Source: Apoda limacodes | Taxonomy: Eukaryota; Arthropoda; Insecta; Lepidoptera; Limacodidae | Reading direction: 5' to 3' | Assembly: GCA_946406115.1 (NCBI GenBank) | Contig: OX291541.1 | Span: 21,483,908 to 21,547,907, forward strand | DNA length: 64,000 nucleotides | In this document: positions 9,511 through 20,330 of the stretch, in pieces | How the letters are laid out: each line of letters starts with the position of its first letter | Numbering within the stretch: position 1 is the stretch's first letter | Position numbers and translations under genes: made by a program | The notes under the pieces: model-generated | The model's database searches: none | What the model was told of the DNA's origin: nothing | The model's input: the letters and a program-made list of their open reading frames with translations, nothing else

Positions 9511-10030
9511 TATAAAAAAGTTACTTAGACTAAAGAAGAGGATTCACTGCACAGACAGCTTAGAGGACAAAAGGTGCGGTACTAGAACTGCCGAAGCTCG
9601 GCACAGATAATACGGCTGCTGGCACGGCGGGCGGAGGGGCCCCAGATCCCCGTCTGCTGTAGTAGCCGGGTCCACGCCGGTCTCCTTCTCCAGCATGACT
9701 ACTACTTCAGAGACTTTGCATAGGCTAGCGGTTCAGCCTCCCAGGGCGGAGATTAAGTAATCCCTGTGTTCGGGAACCCGACTTACCTGCGGGCGGCCAG
9801 CGGTCAGCCGTTTCATCAGGTCTCCCTGACCGCCGTACCAGCACGCCGTGTCTACGCCGAGCACAACATTACTCAATGTTAATTTTATATTGGCCGCGGT
9901 TTTCTGTAAGATGGAGGTACTACCCCAGTTCGGGCCGCTCATTCGAGCAACTAGCTACTTGCTATGCCCCGCTTTAATTGTTCGGGTGGCTTATTCGAGC
10001 GAGTACTCGCAGTGCCCTACCTCTCTTTAA
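9511..10030 (-). other. 5' part of the Jockey LINE
   Basis: Unusually GC-rich for the window. The minus strand holds an open stretch (9942-9733) beginning MSGPNWGSTSILQKTAAN. It may be the end of ORF1 or just 5' UTR; I see no gag-type zinc knuckles. The GC-rich text stops abruptly at about 10030, probably the element's 5' end. Confidence 0.5.
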
Positions 10031-10263
10031 TTAATTACAATATTTTTAATATTTTTTTTAGATAAAAATAGTGATTTAATAAACGATAAGAACATTTTGT
10101 TTTATAATTGTAATTTTTGAGTAAATTTATTATTATTAAAGAAAAATTTTAGGTAGGGTGGTTAAATTAGTGCAAAATAAATAAATCTACAAAAAAAATA
10201 AGGAGATTACAACGAGCCAAGAAAACTTTAACTGTTCAAACAAGTATATCAAGTGGTACAAAT
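10031..10263. other. AT-rich leader before the gypsy remnant
   Basis: Low-complexity AT sequence with no LTR that I could pair with a second copy downstream. Confidence 0.4.
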
Positions 10264-11150
10264 ATGCAGGTTTCTTCACCCGAAGAAGTCAGCATTATTA
10301 AAAAGTTTAAGGACTTGTTGGATTATGCTCTGATGCCTATGTCAAACAGGTTAAGCAATTTAGAAATCATTTCTGTGGAGCGGACACCGGATGGGAGTAT
10401 TGCAGGAGTCTGTGAAAATGTAGTTCCTGAAAGTTCGAGAAAAGAAATTTTGATGGTTCAGTCACCTACAAAACCTAGCTTCAATCGACGTAATATGCAT
10501 CCAGTGGCATTTTTTCAGGATATGGATTCGGGGAAGCACATTTGACGTATAGGTATGTCGAATGAAGATTTAAATGTTGCTTTGGAATGTTTAACTCGCG
10601 ATGCAAAGAATTGGTCAAAAATATATGAAAACAGATAAAAACTTTTGAAGATTTCAAGATTCATTACTTAGACCAATATTGGGGCAGAGAAGCATAAAAT
10701 AAAGTCAAAAGAAGAATAAGTAGTGGAAAATGGAAGAGCCTGTACAAAGCGATGTCAGAATATATTGCTGATTTGTTCGCGGATGCAAAAAGATTTACTT
10801 GTTATTATTCATCTGAAAATATAATAGTGGAGGAAATTATGGAGCATTTTCCATAAGAAATAAGGAGGTTGTGGTTAGCAAAAAATGATAATGGGCCATT
10901 GATGGCTATGCGTTTTCTGAAAAACATGGTAGAAGCACTTTAAGACCCGAAGTTGAGGTCTCAAAATAAAAACATAAGATCGGCAGCAGAAATGAACATC
11001 AAAGAAAATTATAAACTTGGACCGTTGACGAGAAAATCATTTTCAGCGAGGGGCGAGCGTTTTCAGCAGTTGACAAAAAGTTACAAAGAAGGATGGAAGG
11101 CACCTGAAAAACCTGCATTTGAAGAGAGCAACAAGACAGTGGAAAACTAA
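10264..11150 (+). pseudogene. gypsy gag remnant
   Basis: Open segments at 10264-10545 and 10953-11150 with decayed frames between. The second part is Lys/Arg-rich (KNIRSAAEMNIKENYKL and ERFQQLTKSYKEGWKAPEK). No CCHC zinc knuckle is visible. The call rests on position upstream of the protease and on overall character. Confidence 0.5.
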
Positions 11151-11412
11151 ACACCGCTTATGTTGAGGCTCGGGGTTTAGCGAAAAATAAACATTAAAAT
11201 AATAATTTTTCATTAAAAAATATGTTTTAACTTTGAATGGTTGCCTGGGGATTGTCTAGGCAAAGGAAGTTATAGTATTAGAGAACCTATTGGCCTAAAA
11301 GGCCAAACAAATAGGTATGGTTTAGGTTTTTCTGAAACTTTTGAAAACAATAATTTACAAAAATGTGTGAAAAATTGAGCTGAAAACTTAAAATATTGTA
11401 ATACAAAATAAA

Positions 11413-11601
11413 ATGCGAATAGTATCGCGTAAATTATGTTTATCGTCGATACTTCCTGAAATTTTGGTAAAAATAGGCACATTTGATGTTTATTGTCGAA
11501 TAGACACAGGCTCTAAAAATACTGGTATTTCTAAAGGATTTTTAGATGAATTAGAATCTCTGAAATTTTCTTTTTCAGTAATAAACGTAAAAATTTACAG
11601 C
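11413..11601 (+). pseudogene. gypsy aspartic protease fragment
   Basis: Open frame containing VKIGTFDVYCRIDTGSKNTG, with the catalytic Asp-Thr-Gly at 11503-11511, and then ISKGFLDELE. The retroviral-type protease acts as a dimer to process Gag-Pol. The start at 11413 is arbitrary; the coding text is continuous with the preceding frame in intact relatives. Confidence 0.75.
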
Positions 11602-11967
11602 TGAAAGATGCTATATAAGACAAAAGTCGGCAAAAATAAATAAACTTATCTTGGTACATATTTTAATTAACAATAAATTTATAATACGCCATGTTTGGTA
11701 GTAAAAAAGCTGATTAAACCAATTGAGTGAATGGAAAATAAAGTGACAATTTATTGTAACCAACAAAATAATCTAACAATCGATAGTCTCCACGATAAAA
11801 CTATTTTTCTAATTTTCTAATATTGTTTCCTGTTATACAGTAGATTGTAAAGGAAAATCCTGAAATTAATCTAGAAAGTTATCTACCATCATTGGTAATG
11901 AGTGATGTAGAAAGAGAAGCGTTATTAAAAGCTTAAACGATTAATCGAAAATAGTTATTTATTATAC

Positions 11968-12500
11968 AAGTGAGCAAAAGCGTTTTTTGGTAGAAGTGCC
12001 GACTTTAAATCCTGAGCTAGCGTAGTAGTAGGCTAAAATTATAGACTACTGAGCATAGCGAGGGATTTAAAGGCACGAGACCGACAAAATTTGCTCACGC
12101 GTTCAACATACAACTTTTCACCTCTACAAGCGAGAAAAATATTTTCACGTTAATTTAAGTTAAGTTCGGCATTGGAGACTTGTTGTCTTAATTCTTCTGG
12201 TGTCAGAGAAATATCTTCGTAGCTTGTATCGCTCATTTTTCGAACAAAACAGAATTATTAATTAAATAAACAATCTTATGTTCAAAAAACTAGCTTACCG
12301 CCATTTTACTTTCTTTTTATTTAAATTGAGGCTGCGTTCGGAATTGTACTTACTACAACCTCTGCCATTGCTATCAAAACAACGTATGATATTTTTTAAG
12401 TTAGCTGTATAAACTTTTAATAATACTAATAATTTATGAAAACTTACTTAAAAACGAAAAAATGTTATGTAGTTATATTGTTAATTAAAATGAAAAGGTT
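11968..12500. other. Insertion in the gypsy element: small palindrome and a short ORF
   Basis: 11968-12103 is an imperfect palindrome (tgagcaaa...gtgcc...tttaaatcc at both ends), probably a MITE. To its right the minus strand at 12236-12150 holds a 28-codon ORF, MSDTSYEDISLTPEELRQQV and eight more residues, which I do not recognise. This text interrupts the expected protease-RT linker, so it is an insertion. Confidence 0.5.
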
Positions 12501-12689
12501 AAGTATTTTTTTTTGTTTTTTGTTTCTGACCAGTCATTGTATTGTTTTTTTTTTATCATCGGGTTAATTCCAAAAGTCAATGTTCGAACAGTGAACTACT
12601 TTGCCGGACTAGTCAGCAAAATTGGATTTTACTGACTGAATTTGGACAGCAAAACTATCCTTTTCGTACTGGTGAGGTGAAAAGGGTTT

Positions 12690-13500
12690 TTTCTAATAAG
12701 TTAGGCTGTAGTTATTTATGTGAACACGAAATTAAAATGAATGTAGAAAACTCTTTCATAAAATACCCTTATCCGTTTCCGTTTGCATAAAAAAAAGTGT
12801 CATTAAAAGATCACCTTATTCGAGGCCGTTAACTTACACTATTAAAAAAGATGACTCTGTCAGAATACTTTTAGACGCGCATGATTTAAATTCTAAGATG
12901 GAAGGTAAAACTAAAAAACCACTTGTAATTTCAGAAATTTCTCTTGATTTAAATAACGCCTATTTTCAGATTAGGTAAGTCCTAATAGTACAAAGTATGC
13001 AGGCTCAATTTTAAACAATAAATATTATATTTATTTACCACAAGGCTTAAAGACCAGCGTATCTGGATTATTAGAACCATGGATATTGTGCTAGGAAATG
13101 ATGTTCGCGCGTACTAATTATTTAGATGACGTCGCTTTTTTTACAGAAGGAGATTTAAATTAACATAATATGAAACATAAACGGCTTAACCTGTAATTTG
13201 TCAAAGTGTCAGTTTTTTAAACAGAAAATAAAAATGTTAGGTCATATAATTTCTTCAAACGGAATAGAAATGGACGAAGGAAAAGTCGAGTCTATAAAGA
13301 TTTTTCCAGTGCCAAAGAAAATAAAACATCATAGAGCTTTTCTTGGATTATGTAATTATTATAGATGTTTCATAAATAAATACGGTGATACAATAAAACC
13401 TTAATGCAAATGGCTAAAAAGGGAGTTAAATGGCACGGGGGAACTGAACAAAAACTTCAGTTCGACAAAATAAGAGATTTGTTTTTAAAGGCTATAATTT
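12690..13500 (+). pseudogene. gypsy reverse transcriptase and RNase H start
   Basis: Linker ..VFSNKLG and CEHEIKM (12685-12745), then LTYTIKKDDSVRILLDAHDL (about 12830-12890), DLNNAYFQIR (12950-12975), LPQGLKTS (13037-13060), NYLDDVAFF with catalytic Tyr-Leu-Asp-Asp at 13119-13130, LGHIISSNGI (13230-13262), FLGLCNYYRCFINKYG (13340-13386), and then an RNase H opening (GVKWHGGTEQKLQFDKIRDL, two frames). Frameshifts and stops between the motifs make it inactive. Confidence 0.85.
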
Positions 13501-13560
13501 AAAAAAAAAAAACCCGATCCAAATAAAACGTACTAGAAGAAGTGATCAATTTAATGTTAA

Positions 13561-14050
13561 GTATGTATGTAGGTATTTTCCTATAACGTCACGGCTTAAC
13601 ACAGTAATTTTGGTTTATTTTGTATAGGATGTTTACGTAGTTCACGAACATCTTGTGATCGTGAATTTGGTATGGAGTGAGCAGCTGTGTGTTAATTAAG
13701 CTGTGCCTAAGGGGTAACCAATATTGCAGTATCTGAATACACACCCACATCATAACCCTCTGTTCACCAACCACTTTAGTCCTGCGTGACAGGTGGTGCT
13801 CATCGCCACAACCTTGCTTCTGATAGCAGTGTATCTGGACTAAAGTAACTATTTTTGAAAGTAAACTTAGTAATTTAGCTAAAAGGAAGGACAATAGTAG
13901 TTTAATGTTACTTTTAAATTAAGGGACGAAAAAGTCCATTCCAAAAAGTCTCGGAAATAGGAAAAGGAAATAGCACTTGAGACCCGTGAAAGCACATTTT
14001 TCTGATTTTACTAATGAGTCTGAGGGCTTACTCTCGACAACAGGCATTCT
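13561..14050. other. Unassigned sequence with a 101-codon minus-strand ORF
   Basis: Minus strand 13894-13589 is open (MSFLLAKLLSLLSK..., CGDEHHLSRRTK). The base composition here is less AT-biased than the flanks. I do not recognise the product and suspect repeat-derived chance coding. Confidence 0.3.
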
Positions 14051-14335
14051 TAAAAAGCGAGTATTTCTCATTCGCCGACGATCCAAATTCACCGACATAG
14101 CTCAAACTGTTAGCAAGCTAAAGTGACAGTGGGCGGGCCATAACACAGGAAAGAAAGGTTCCCAAGTGGCGACCACGGATCGGAACACGCAGCGTGGGAC
14201 GACCTCCTATCAGGTGGACAGACGACTGGTTAGAGCCGCTTGAAGCCGATGGGCGAGGTCGACTCAGGACCGGCCGTTGTGGAGACATATGGGGGAGGCC
14301 TAGGTTCAGCAGTGGACGTCTTTCGGCAGAAACAA
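14050..14335 (+). pseudogene. RTE-type LINE, C-terminal fragment
   Basis: Plus-strand reading gives RRSKFTDIAQTVSKLK, a stop in place of Trp, QWAGHN, then WRPRIGTRSVGRPPIRWTDD (about 14169-14225). This is the C-terminal tail typical of insect RTE reverse transcriptases (KLKWQWAGH...GRPP.RWTDD). 5'-truncated and broken. Confidence 0.8.
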
Positions 14336-14439
14336 ACGAATTTAAGGGTAAAAAAAAATCTTATTTGACATTTATTTTAAATTAAATTTTAATTTTAGTT
14401 GCTTCGTCCAATTCTCTGAATACCTAGTCCGTCTACTTC

Positions 14440-14740
14440 GTCCCTAGCTATCTAATTCCCGTATGCCCAATTTCCTTAGGCGGCTTTTAGAATTTTTAAA
14501 AGGCGGGTAAATCTTTGAATTATCTAATCTTTTTACCAAAATTTCATTACAATCGCTTTACCTTTATTGCGCGAGTCAGACTCGCGCTTGACCCTTTTTT
14601 CTTTCTCAAAAACCTTCCCCGGCGTGTGCATAACAACTTACCAAAATTTAATTACAATCGGTTTACCCTTATTGCGCGAGTCCGACTTCAATTCGATCCA
14701 TTAGCCATTCAGGACAAAGTATTTTATATGTATAGATAGA
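14440..14740 (+). repeat. Two units of the cgagtccgactcgcacttgac-type repeat
   Basis: Same unit as the arrays at 29945-30110 and 31080-31510: acaacttaccaaaatttcat, then cggtttacccttattgcg, then a cgcgagtcngact segment followed by cccttttttctttctc. The two units are about 100 bp apart. Confidence 0.7.
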
Positions 14741-15000
14741 TGTTTTTGATTATTCATGCTATGTTGTAAAAAGTAGTGATTATATTCTCTTTGGTATGTT
14801 GGTGAGTCTTGACCGTAATGGAAGAAGTATATTTTATAAATAGCAGGAAAAATAAATCAATTCTACATACTAGAGTGTATAAATGTACGTTAAGTATTAC
14901 AAATAAAAATGGTTTAACATTATGGCGATGCTGTCATCGAGAGATATGAAGTGCGACGCATACATAACATGAAAACAATTACAAGGATAATTTCGAAAAT
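14741..15000. other. Unassigned AT-rich spacer
   Basis: Nothing recognised. Confidence 0.4.
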
Positions 15001-15009
15001 TTAAAAATA

Positions 15010-15990
15010 ACAGGAAAGGAAGTTTCCCCTTTTAATTCCAAGAAAAATGCTGTTTACTGTTATGCCAATTGCAAAAGTGCAGTTATAATGAGCTTTTCCC
15101 GTTTGGTTCAACTAATATGTCCAACTAGTTGCACGAACGGATTTTTTCCCCGTGGACTAACTAAAAAGATAAATATCAGAAAACTGAGATTTACATGGCC
15201 GTTCGTACAACTACATATATTAAAGCTTTTTAACCGACTTTAAACTTTAAGCGTCTCAGATGAGGTTTTCGTACTTAAATAACGTTGAGTCGGATTAACG
15301 CAATTATTGTTTTATACTGAACGCATTGAAGGCTTAATACGGAAAATGAATACCAAAGCTTTTTTAAACAAGTTCAATCAAGGACAGGGTCTCAAACTCT
15401 TCAAACTTTTTAAACAAGTTCAATCAAGGACAGGGTCTCAAACTCTTCAAACTTTTTAAACAAGTTCAATCAAGGATAGGGTCTCAAACTCTTCAAGCTT
15501 TATAGCAGGTCATAGCTGAAAAATGGCTAACTATATCTTCAAAACTATTAATTGTAGGTTTTTTTTACAGAAGTGATAGATCTCATCAAGATCTTCATTT
15601 TATATGACAGCTGTCAAACTAGGAAGGGGTATATCTCTGTAATTGTTAATTGTAGACTAGTAGTGTCTTGACAGAAGTAATAGATTTTAGATTCTTCTAG
15701 AGATAAACTTCTGGTCTACTATCAATAGTTAGGAAGATAAAGCCCTTTCTAGATTGTCGCTGTTATCCAAAATTAAGATCTTGATGAGATCTATCACTTC
15801 TGTAAAAATCTACTGGCTACACTTTAATATTTTGGAGATATATTTTTGATGCCATTTTTCAGCTATCACCTGGAATAAAAAACAATATTGGTTGGACCAA
15901 ACGGGAAAAACTGCACTTTTGCGATAGACATCTGAATTTCCCATTTTTAACACTTCAAACTCCGACTGCTTAAAAGGTAAAGTGTATTGC
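15010..15990. mobile_element. Probable foldback element with nested inverted segments
   Basis: Outer inverse pair: gcaaaagtgcagttataatg with tttcccgtttggttcaac (about 15070-15112), answered by gttggaccaaacgggaaaaa with tgcacttttgc (about 15893-15924). Inner inverse pair: tacagaagtgatagatctca with tcaagatctt (15567-15596), answered by aagatcttgatgagatctat with cacttctgta (15773-15802). A 46-bp tandem repeat lies in the left half. No transposase. The inner motif recurs as a direct repeat at 39150-39420. Confidence 0.55.
15361..15505. repeat. Tandem repeat, 46-bp period, three copies
   Basis: The unit taaacaagttcaatcaagg recurs with starts at 15365, 15411 and 15457 (period 46). The third copy has small differences (ggatagg, caagctt). 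Recent local expansion. Confidence 0.92.
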
Positions 15991-16059
15991 ACTGCTAAAT
16001 TTAGGGGACGCTAGAGTTAAGGGGACTTTTTAAATTTTTACCATAAGTTTCTTTTGAAA

Positions 16060-17520
16060 TTATTGTTTTTACCTATGTATGTATACAATGTTAAGAGAGG
16101 TCAGAGGGGCTCTACAATTAAACGCAGTGGAAATAAATATGCAAAATATATATTGTATTATATTAAGATCGTAACTTACAGACTTTTCCCCTTCTTCATG
16201 TTGGCTTTCTGTTGATATAGGTCTACAGTCTGTCATATTATATTTTTCAAGAATATTTTTCATGTAATATCCTTGTGTTAACACCTTGTTCATCCCGTTT
16301 TATTTTCATATCTATGTAGCTCTTTGGATTTTCAAAAACTTTAATTTCAAAATCTTGCCTCAGATCCTTAAGTGTTTCTTGAATTTGAGATTTAACATTT
16401 CCAATAACTTAGCCGTCATCAACGTATATACACATTATAATAAGGCAACTTATTTGTTAAAGACATAGGACTCGTGTTTTGTTGGATCTTAGCCAATTTT
16501 GTTTAAGGTTTCAATAAACTTGATATTCCACCTTTTTGGTGCCTTTTAAGTCCACACAATGTTTTTTTAAGACAACATACCTTTCCTTGTTCTTCATATT
16601 CCTTCCGGTATATTCATGTATATACAATCTTCTTCAATTCTCTATACAAAAATGCTGTTTTCACGTCAAACGTCATTAAATGATAATTCTTAGCTGCTGC
16701 TAAAACAAACAAGGTTTTTTAATGTAGTCTGACATATTACAGGGCTAAATATTTCTTCAAAATCCATATTATCTTGTTCATATCCTCTAGCAACCAGTCT
16801 GGCTTTATAAATGCCATCTCCTTGTCCTCTAAAAACCTATTCGTTTGATAGAATTTTACAACTATTTGCTACTTCTACATTAACAATTCTCCATGTTTTA
16901 TTCTTTCCAAAGATTTTAATTCTTCATTAATAGCATCTTGCCATTTTCTTTATCAGGATTCGTTGTTGCTTGTTCAAAGCTAAGCAAATATAATTTTTTA
17001 AGTAAGACGGTAACTTTCTGTTTCTTTTACTTCTTCTTATCGCACTTTCGTGCAAATTTTCATCTACATTTTTCTGTAGAAAATTCTCATGTATTTCTTC
17101 TTGACTTGTCTCTTGCTCTGTTTGTATCATATTATGAATACTTTGATTCAAATCAATATTACTGTGGACATAATTTTCACAAGTTTCTTTGTTTTCTATT
17201 TCTATTATTTGTTTTTCGTTTTAGTTTAAATCTTTTGTTTTTTGTGAAATGACATCTCTTACATATATTATTTTACGTTTTTCTTCAAGTTATAATCTAT
17301 ACCCCGTTGTTCCGTAACCACTTTTAATTTACGAGATTTAGAATCTAGTTTTTAATTGGTTTTAACTCTTAGCTTCACACAAAGATAGATACAAAGATCT
17401 GGTTTTCGACCATTCCTAATTTCAAATGGTGTTCTTAATTTTATGCTGCTGACGGCTGCCTATTCAGTACAAAACTCGCGATATACACTGCTTCACTCCA
17501 CATATACTTTTGCGCGGTAG
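16060..17520 (-). pseudogene. Ty1/copia pol fragment: integrase end, linker, reverse transcriptase
   Basis: On the minus strand from 17520: KYMWSEAVYIASFVLNR (end of the integrase core), then a linker ending RRSKRNRKLPSYLKNY (17060-16980), then RT with KARLVARGYEQ near 16800, a YVDD catalytic box at 16426-16415 and LTQGYYMKNILEKYNMTDC at about 16283-16225. The order INT before RT is diagnostic of Ty1/copia. Stops and frameshifts throughout. A related fragment with RT and RNase H lies at 43785-44900. Confidence 0.85.
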
Positions 17521-17529
17521 TTAGTTACA

Positions 17530-18300
17530 ATTAAAAACACGCCACGAAGTGTATTGGCTGAATGCGCAAATCTCTTCTTTTAATAATAGCTTGTCTAATT
17601 ATTTCTTTTTCATGATCCTGGAATACTGAAGCATTCAACTCGTCTTCAACTGTTGCTGCAAGTTTAAGAAATGTAATAAGAACACCTGATATTCTTTGTC
17701 AGACTCACTGGAGAGATAAAAAAAGATTAATTTTAAAAACAATGAGCAATATAATCTGTGAGGCAAAAGACGCCCCAAAGAAGAGTGGCCAGTAACAGAG
17801 AAAAAACCAACCAAGTGCAAGTTTGCTTTAAAATCGGTTATTAGCTTATTCTGTTTATGAACTACAGATCGGTGACATACGGACTGACGGGTAGGTAAGA
17901 GCAAAAGGACTATGGGACGGAACGTAAAATATCAGATTTTACTTTACAATATTTTGCGTCCAATAATCTGTTACTTATACAATGTCTTGTAGGTGTTTCA
18001 TAGTGTGGATTTAGGGACCTTAAAGTTTTTTTCCAATATTTTGACTCCAGCAAAGACAGCGGTGCTCCTAATGCATAAACAGCTCTCGCAACATTTGCAT
18101 TGATTTCATCTTTTTGGTTTCCGGTGTGTTCTGATATTACTCGATCTATGAGGTTGGATGGCTGCTGAGGATTATGATCAGTTCTATCATTACAAAAAAC
18201 TATATTCGAATTGTCAGATTCAAAATTTCCAAATGCTTGCTTACGTTTACAGCCTAGATTTTTTACACCATTGGGAAAAATTCAAGAGCTTAAAGGTAGA
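17530..18300 (-). pseudogene. hAT/BED-type transposase fragment
   Basis: Minus strand 18300-17930 reads LGCKRKQAFGNFESDNS, then ANVARAVYALGAPLSLLESK, YWKKTLRSLNPHY and PTRHCISNRLLD, a block seen in BED-finger hAT-like transposases just before the catalytic domain. Decayed pieces continue to about 17530 (EKEIIRQAIIKRRDLRIQPI). No intact catalytic triad. Unrelated in sequence to the hAT at 6139-9278. Confidence 0.6.
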
Positions 18301-18469
18301 TTCAGGGTTTAGCATAAGCTTTGTCCCAATTGTCTACGACCTGTAACGTCCTTGCCTGCACACCATGTCACCCGTTGTTTTTGAGGTCCTTCTAAAATCT
18401 GCAAAATAAAACATACTAAAACTTTATTGCACAATGCACAAAACTACGAACAATTTCTAACTTACCTTC

Positions 18470-18600
18470 GGTGTCACTGTACGCCGTTATCATCGCCCTT
18501 GTAGAGGTATTTGATGACTTAAATAATAAATACCTAGTTAAAGCACTGCTTGATAGTGGTAGCCAATCATCTTGCATAACAATAAAACAGCTACATTAAA
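18470..18600 (+). pseudogene. BEL/Pao-type protease fragment
   Basis: Reads YAVIIALVEVFDDLNNKYLV and then KALLDSGSQSSCITIKQLH before a stop. LLDSGSQS is the active-site loop of BEL/Pao proteases (Asp-Ser-Gly). Only about 40 codons survive. Confidence 0.65.
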
Positions 18601-18639
18601 TTATTTAGTCTACTTAAATAAATCTCCAGTAACAGATTC

Positions 18640-19220
18640 TGGAATAAACAATCTATACATACATATAATAAAATGGTAGGAAAGCCAAAACTGTACATTG
18701 AATATTTTTTTAAAAGAATACTTGGGGTGTGATCTGCAAGCGATACCAAAGCCAAAACTATAGTTTTTAGAATTTTTGTCTGTTTGTCTGTATGTATGTT
18801 CGGGATAAACTCAAAAAGTACTGCATGGATTTACTACAAATTTGGCACGAATATTATTAAGAAGTCGGGTCAACATATAGGCTACATATTATCACGCTAT
18901 CATCTACGGGGAACGAGCAGTGAACCTTTATTTCTTCAACGCATTTTATAACAACGTGTAATCTAACGACGCATATTTGACTTGCTTCTTAATTATTAAT
19001 TATTCTACTCACACATAGCTATTTATTTTATGTTAAAAAATCGTGTAAAGTCATAACTTAGGTGTGTTATAATTTTTTACCATAAAAAATGTTTCCTATT
19101 TGCTAACTAGATGGCGTTGGCGTCAAATTACATCGCGCTATGGTTTCGTTCACAAAAAGTGATGTTATAGTATAGCGGTGACGCAGACGACGTCGCGGGT
19201 AGCAGCTAGTACTGAAATAA
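18640..19220 (+). repeat. LINE (RTE-like) 3' UTR tail
   Basis: Contains ctgtatgtatgttcgggata and aactcaaaaagtactgca and ends with gtcgcgggtagcagctagta, phrases common to the 3' ends of abundant lepidopteran LINEs. No coding part is attached. Confidence 0.6.
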
Positions 19221-20084
19221 ATACAGGAAAATATTGTCAATTACAAATAAAATCACCAATGTATCAATTTTTGATTAATATTTCATGTCTTGTTATATCT
19301 CAAATCACAAACAACTCCCAACGCCCAATAGATCCATCTTTGCCTACCTAATAATATTCAAATGGTTGACCCAAGTTTCTTTAGTCCTTTTGATATCGAT
19401 ATTTAATCAGGAGCAGACGTGTATTGGGATATTATAAACCCAAATAATATTATATAATGCTTTGAAGGATCTAACTTTGACTAAATGGCACCCGCAACCC
19501 GATGTGCTAACAATTTCAACAACACTCGAAGTGGAAGCAAAAATTACCAAACGTACTATTTTATTTGCGTTTTTTATTTTTGACCGGCTAGGTTTGTTAT
19601 CAGCAATTACTATTATCACTACTTATTATTATTCCAAAAACTATTTTAGTTTAGTTTAATTATAGTTGTCAAAATTTGATTGGAACAAATTAGTCCCAGG
19701 CAACAGTAAAGTTTAATGGCAGGATTTCGTCAACAATTTAAACTCTCTTTTCAATCTTGAAGTTCACAGGCACATATTATGCACAAATCCAAATAATGCG
19801 AAAATTCATTGTTTTACTTACGCATCACAGAGCGTGTTCAGTGCGTGTTTGTACGTAAAATCTGTAAATACAATAGGCATTTTTTGTGCCAAAGCTAAAG
19901 AGGCCCCTTTGAAACAGGAATAACTATACCACGGCAAAAATGAATGGGTGCTTTGTAGGGTGCACGACTGCTTACAAAGGTAATAGGGTCATTGCGTTTT
20001 AAAAAAAAATATATTTCACTTGCTTTACTTTAGATGGATCCAATAATAGTTTTGGGATGGATCAATACTCAGTCAAAGACTTAA
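19221..20084. other. Spacer with a possible orphan THAP-like first exon
   Basis: 19940-19979 reads MNGCFVGCTTAYK with a following GT (gtaata), which resembles the C-X3-C opening of a THAP zinc finger exon. No second THAP exon follows within several kb, so it may be a P-element-type or gene-derived remnant, or chance. The rest of the stretch has no recognised feature. Confidence 0.3.
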
Positions 20085-20330
20085 AAACCTTTGTATGCAA
20101 CCGTATACAGCAGGTCTACTACGAACTTTAAAAGCAGGCCAATAAATAATTGAACTGCCCTGCAAATTCGTACTATGAAAATCAGGCCAATAGGTAGAGC
20201 AGTTCAATAGCATTTCACCTCGAATTAGTAAACGTATTTGTACCTGCAGGCCTACTATGAACTTAAAAAAAAAGCCAATTGACGTCGGAATTTGAACTGC
20301 TCTGCATTCGTACTATGAGCGTACTTGAAC
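20085..20330. repeat. Degenerate short repeat, two main units
   Basis: aggtctactacgaactt (20112) and aggcctactatgaactta (20248) each lead into a gccaat segment, a ttgaactgc segment and attcgtactatga. The spacing is about 136 bp. A clean hairpin follows at 20352-20383 (aaagggggcgc / gcgcccctttt). Confidence 0.6.

Larger units (their letters stand above)
1..10030 (-). mobile_element. Jockey-type LINE, host of two nested DNA transposons
   Basis: A non-LTR retrotransposon read on the minus strand, from its 5' part near 10030 to the left window edge inside the reverse transcriptase. Its own sequence is in three blocks: about 9279-10030 (5' part and start of the endonuclease), 5458-6138 (rest of the endonuclease) and 1-1036 (linker and RT). 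The gaps are a hAT element (6139-9278) and a long-TIR element (1037-5457). Deleting each insertion plus one target duplication rejoins the frame across both junctions, which shows that one old LINE copy was hit twice. The copy is dead: it has stops, frameshifts and both insertions. The Jockey-like call rests on the endonuclease-RT layout and resemblance to common lepidopteran elements. Confidence 0.85.
10264..13560 (+). mobile_element. Decayed Ty3/gypsy LTR retrotransposon: gag, protease, RT, start of RNase H
   Basis: Order on the plus strand: gag-like (10264-11150), aspartic protease (11413-11601), linker and RT (about 12690-13400), and the first part of RNase H (13404-13500). This is the Ty3/gypsy gene order. 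There are many stops and no integrase. Neither LTR is recognisable. A ~500-bp unrelated insertion lies between protease and RT. Confidence 0.8.

Noticed and set aside
10264..13560. A complete LTR retrotransposon
   Set aside because: No LTR pair, no integrase in line, and multiple stops; only an internal remnant is supported.
13589..13894. 101-codon minus-strand ORF as a gene
   Set aside because: No start context, no splice support, no recognisable domain; mentioned only as unassigned sequence.
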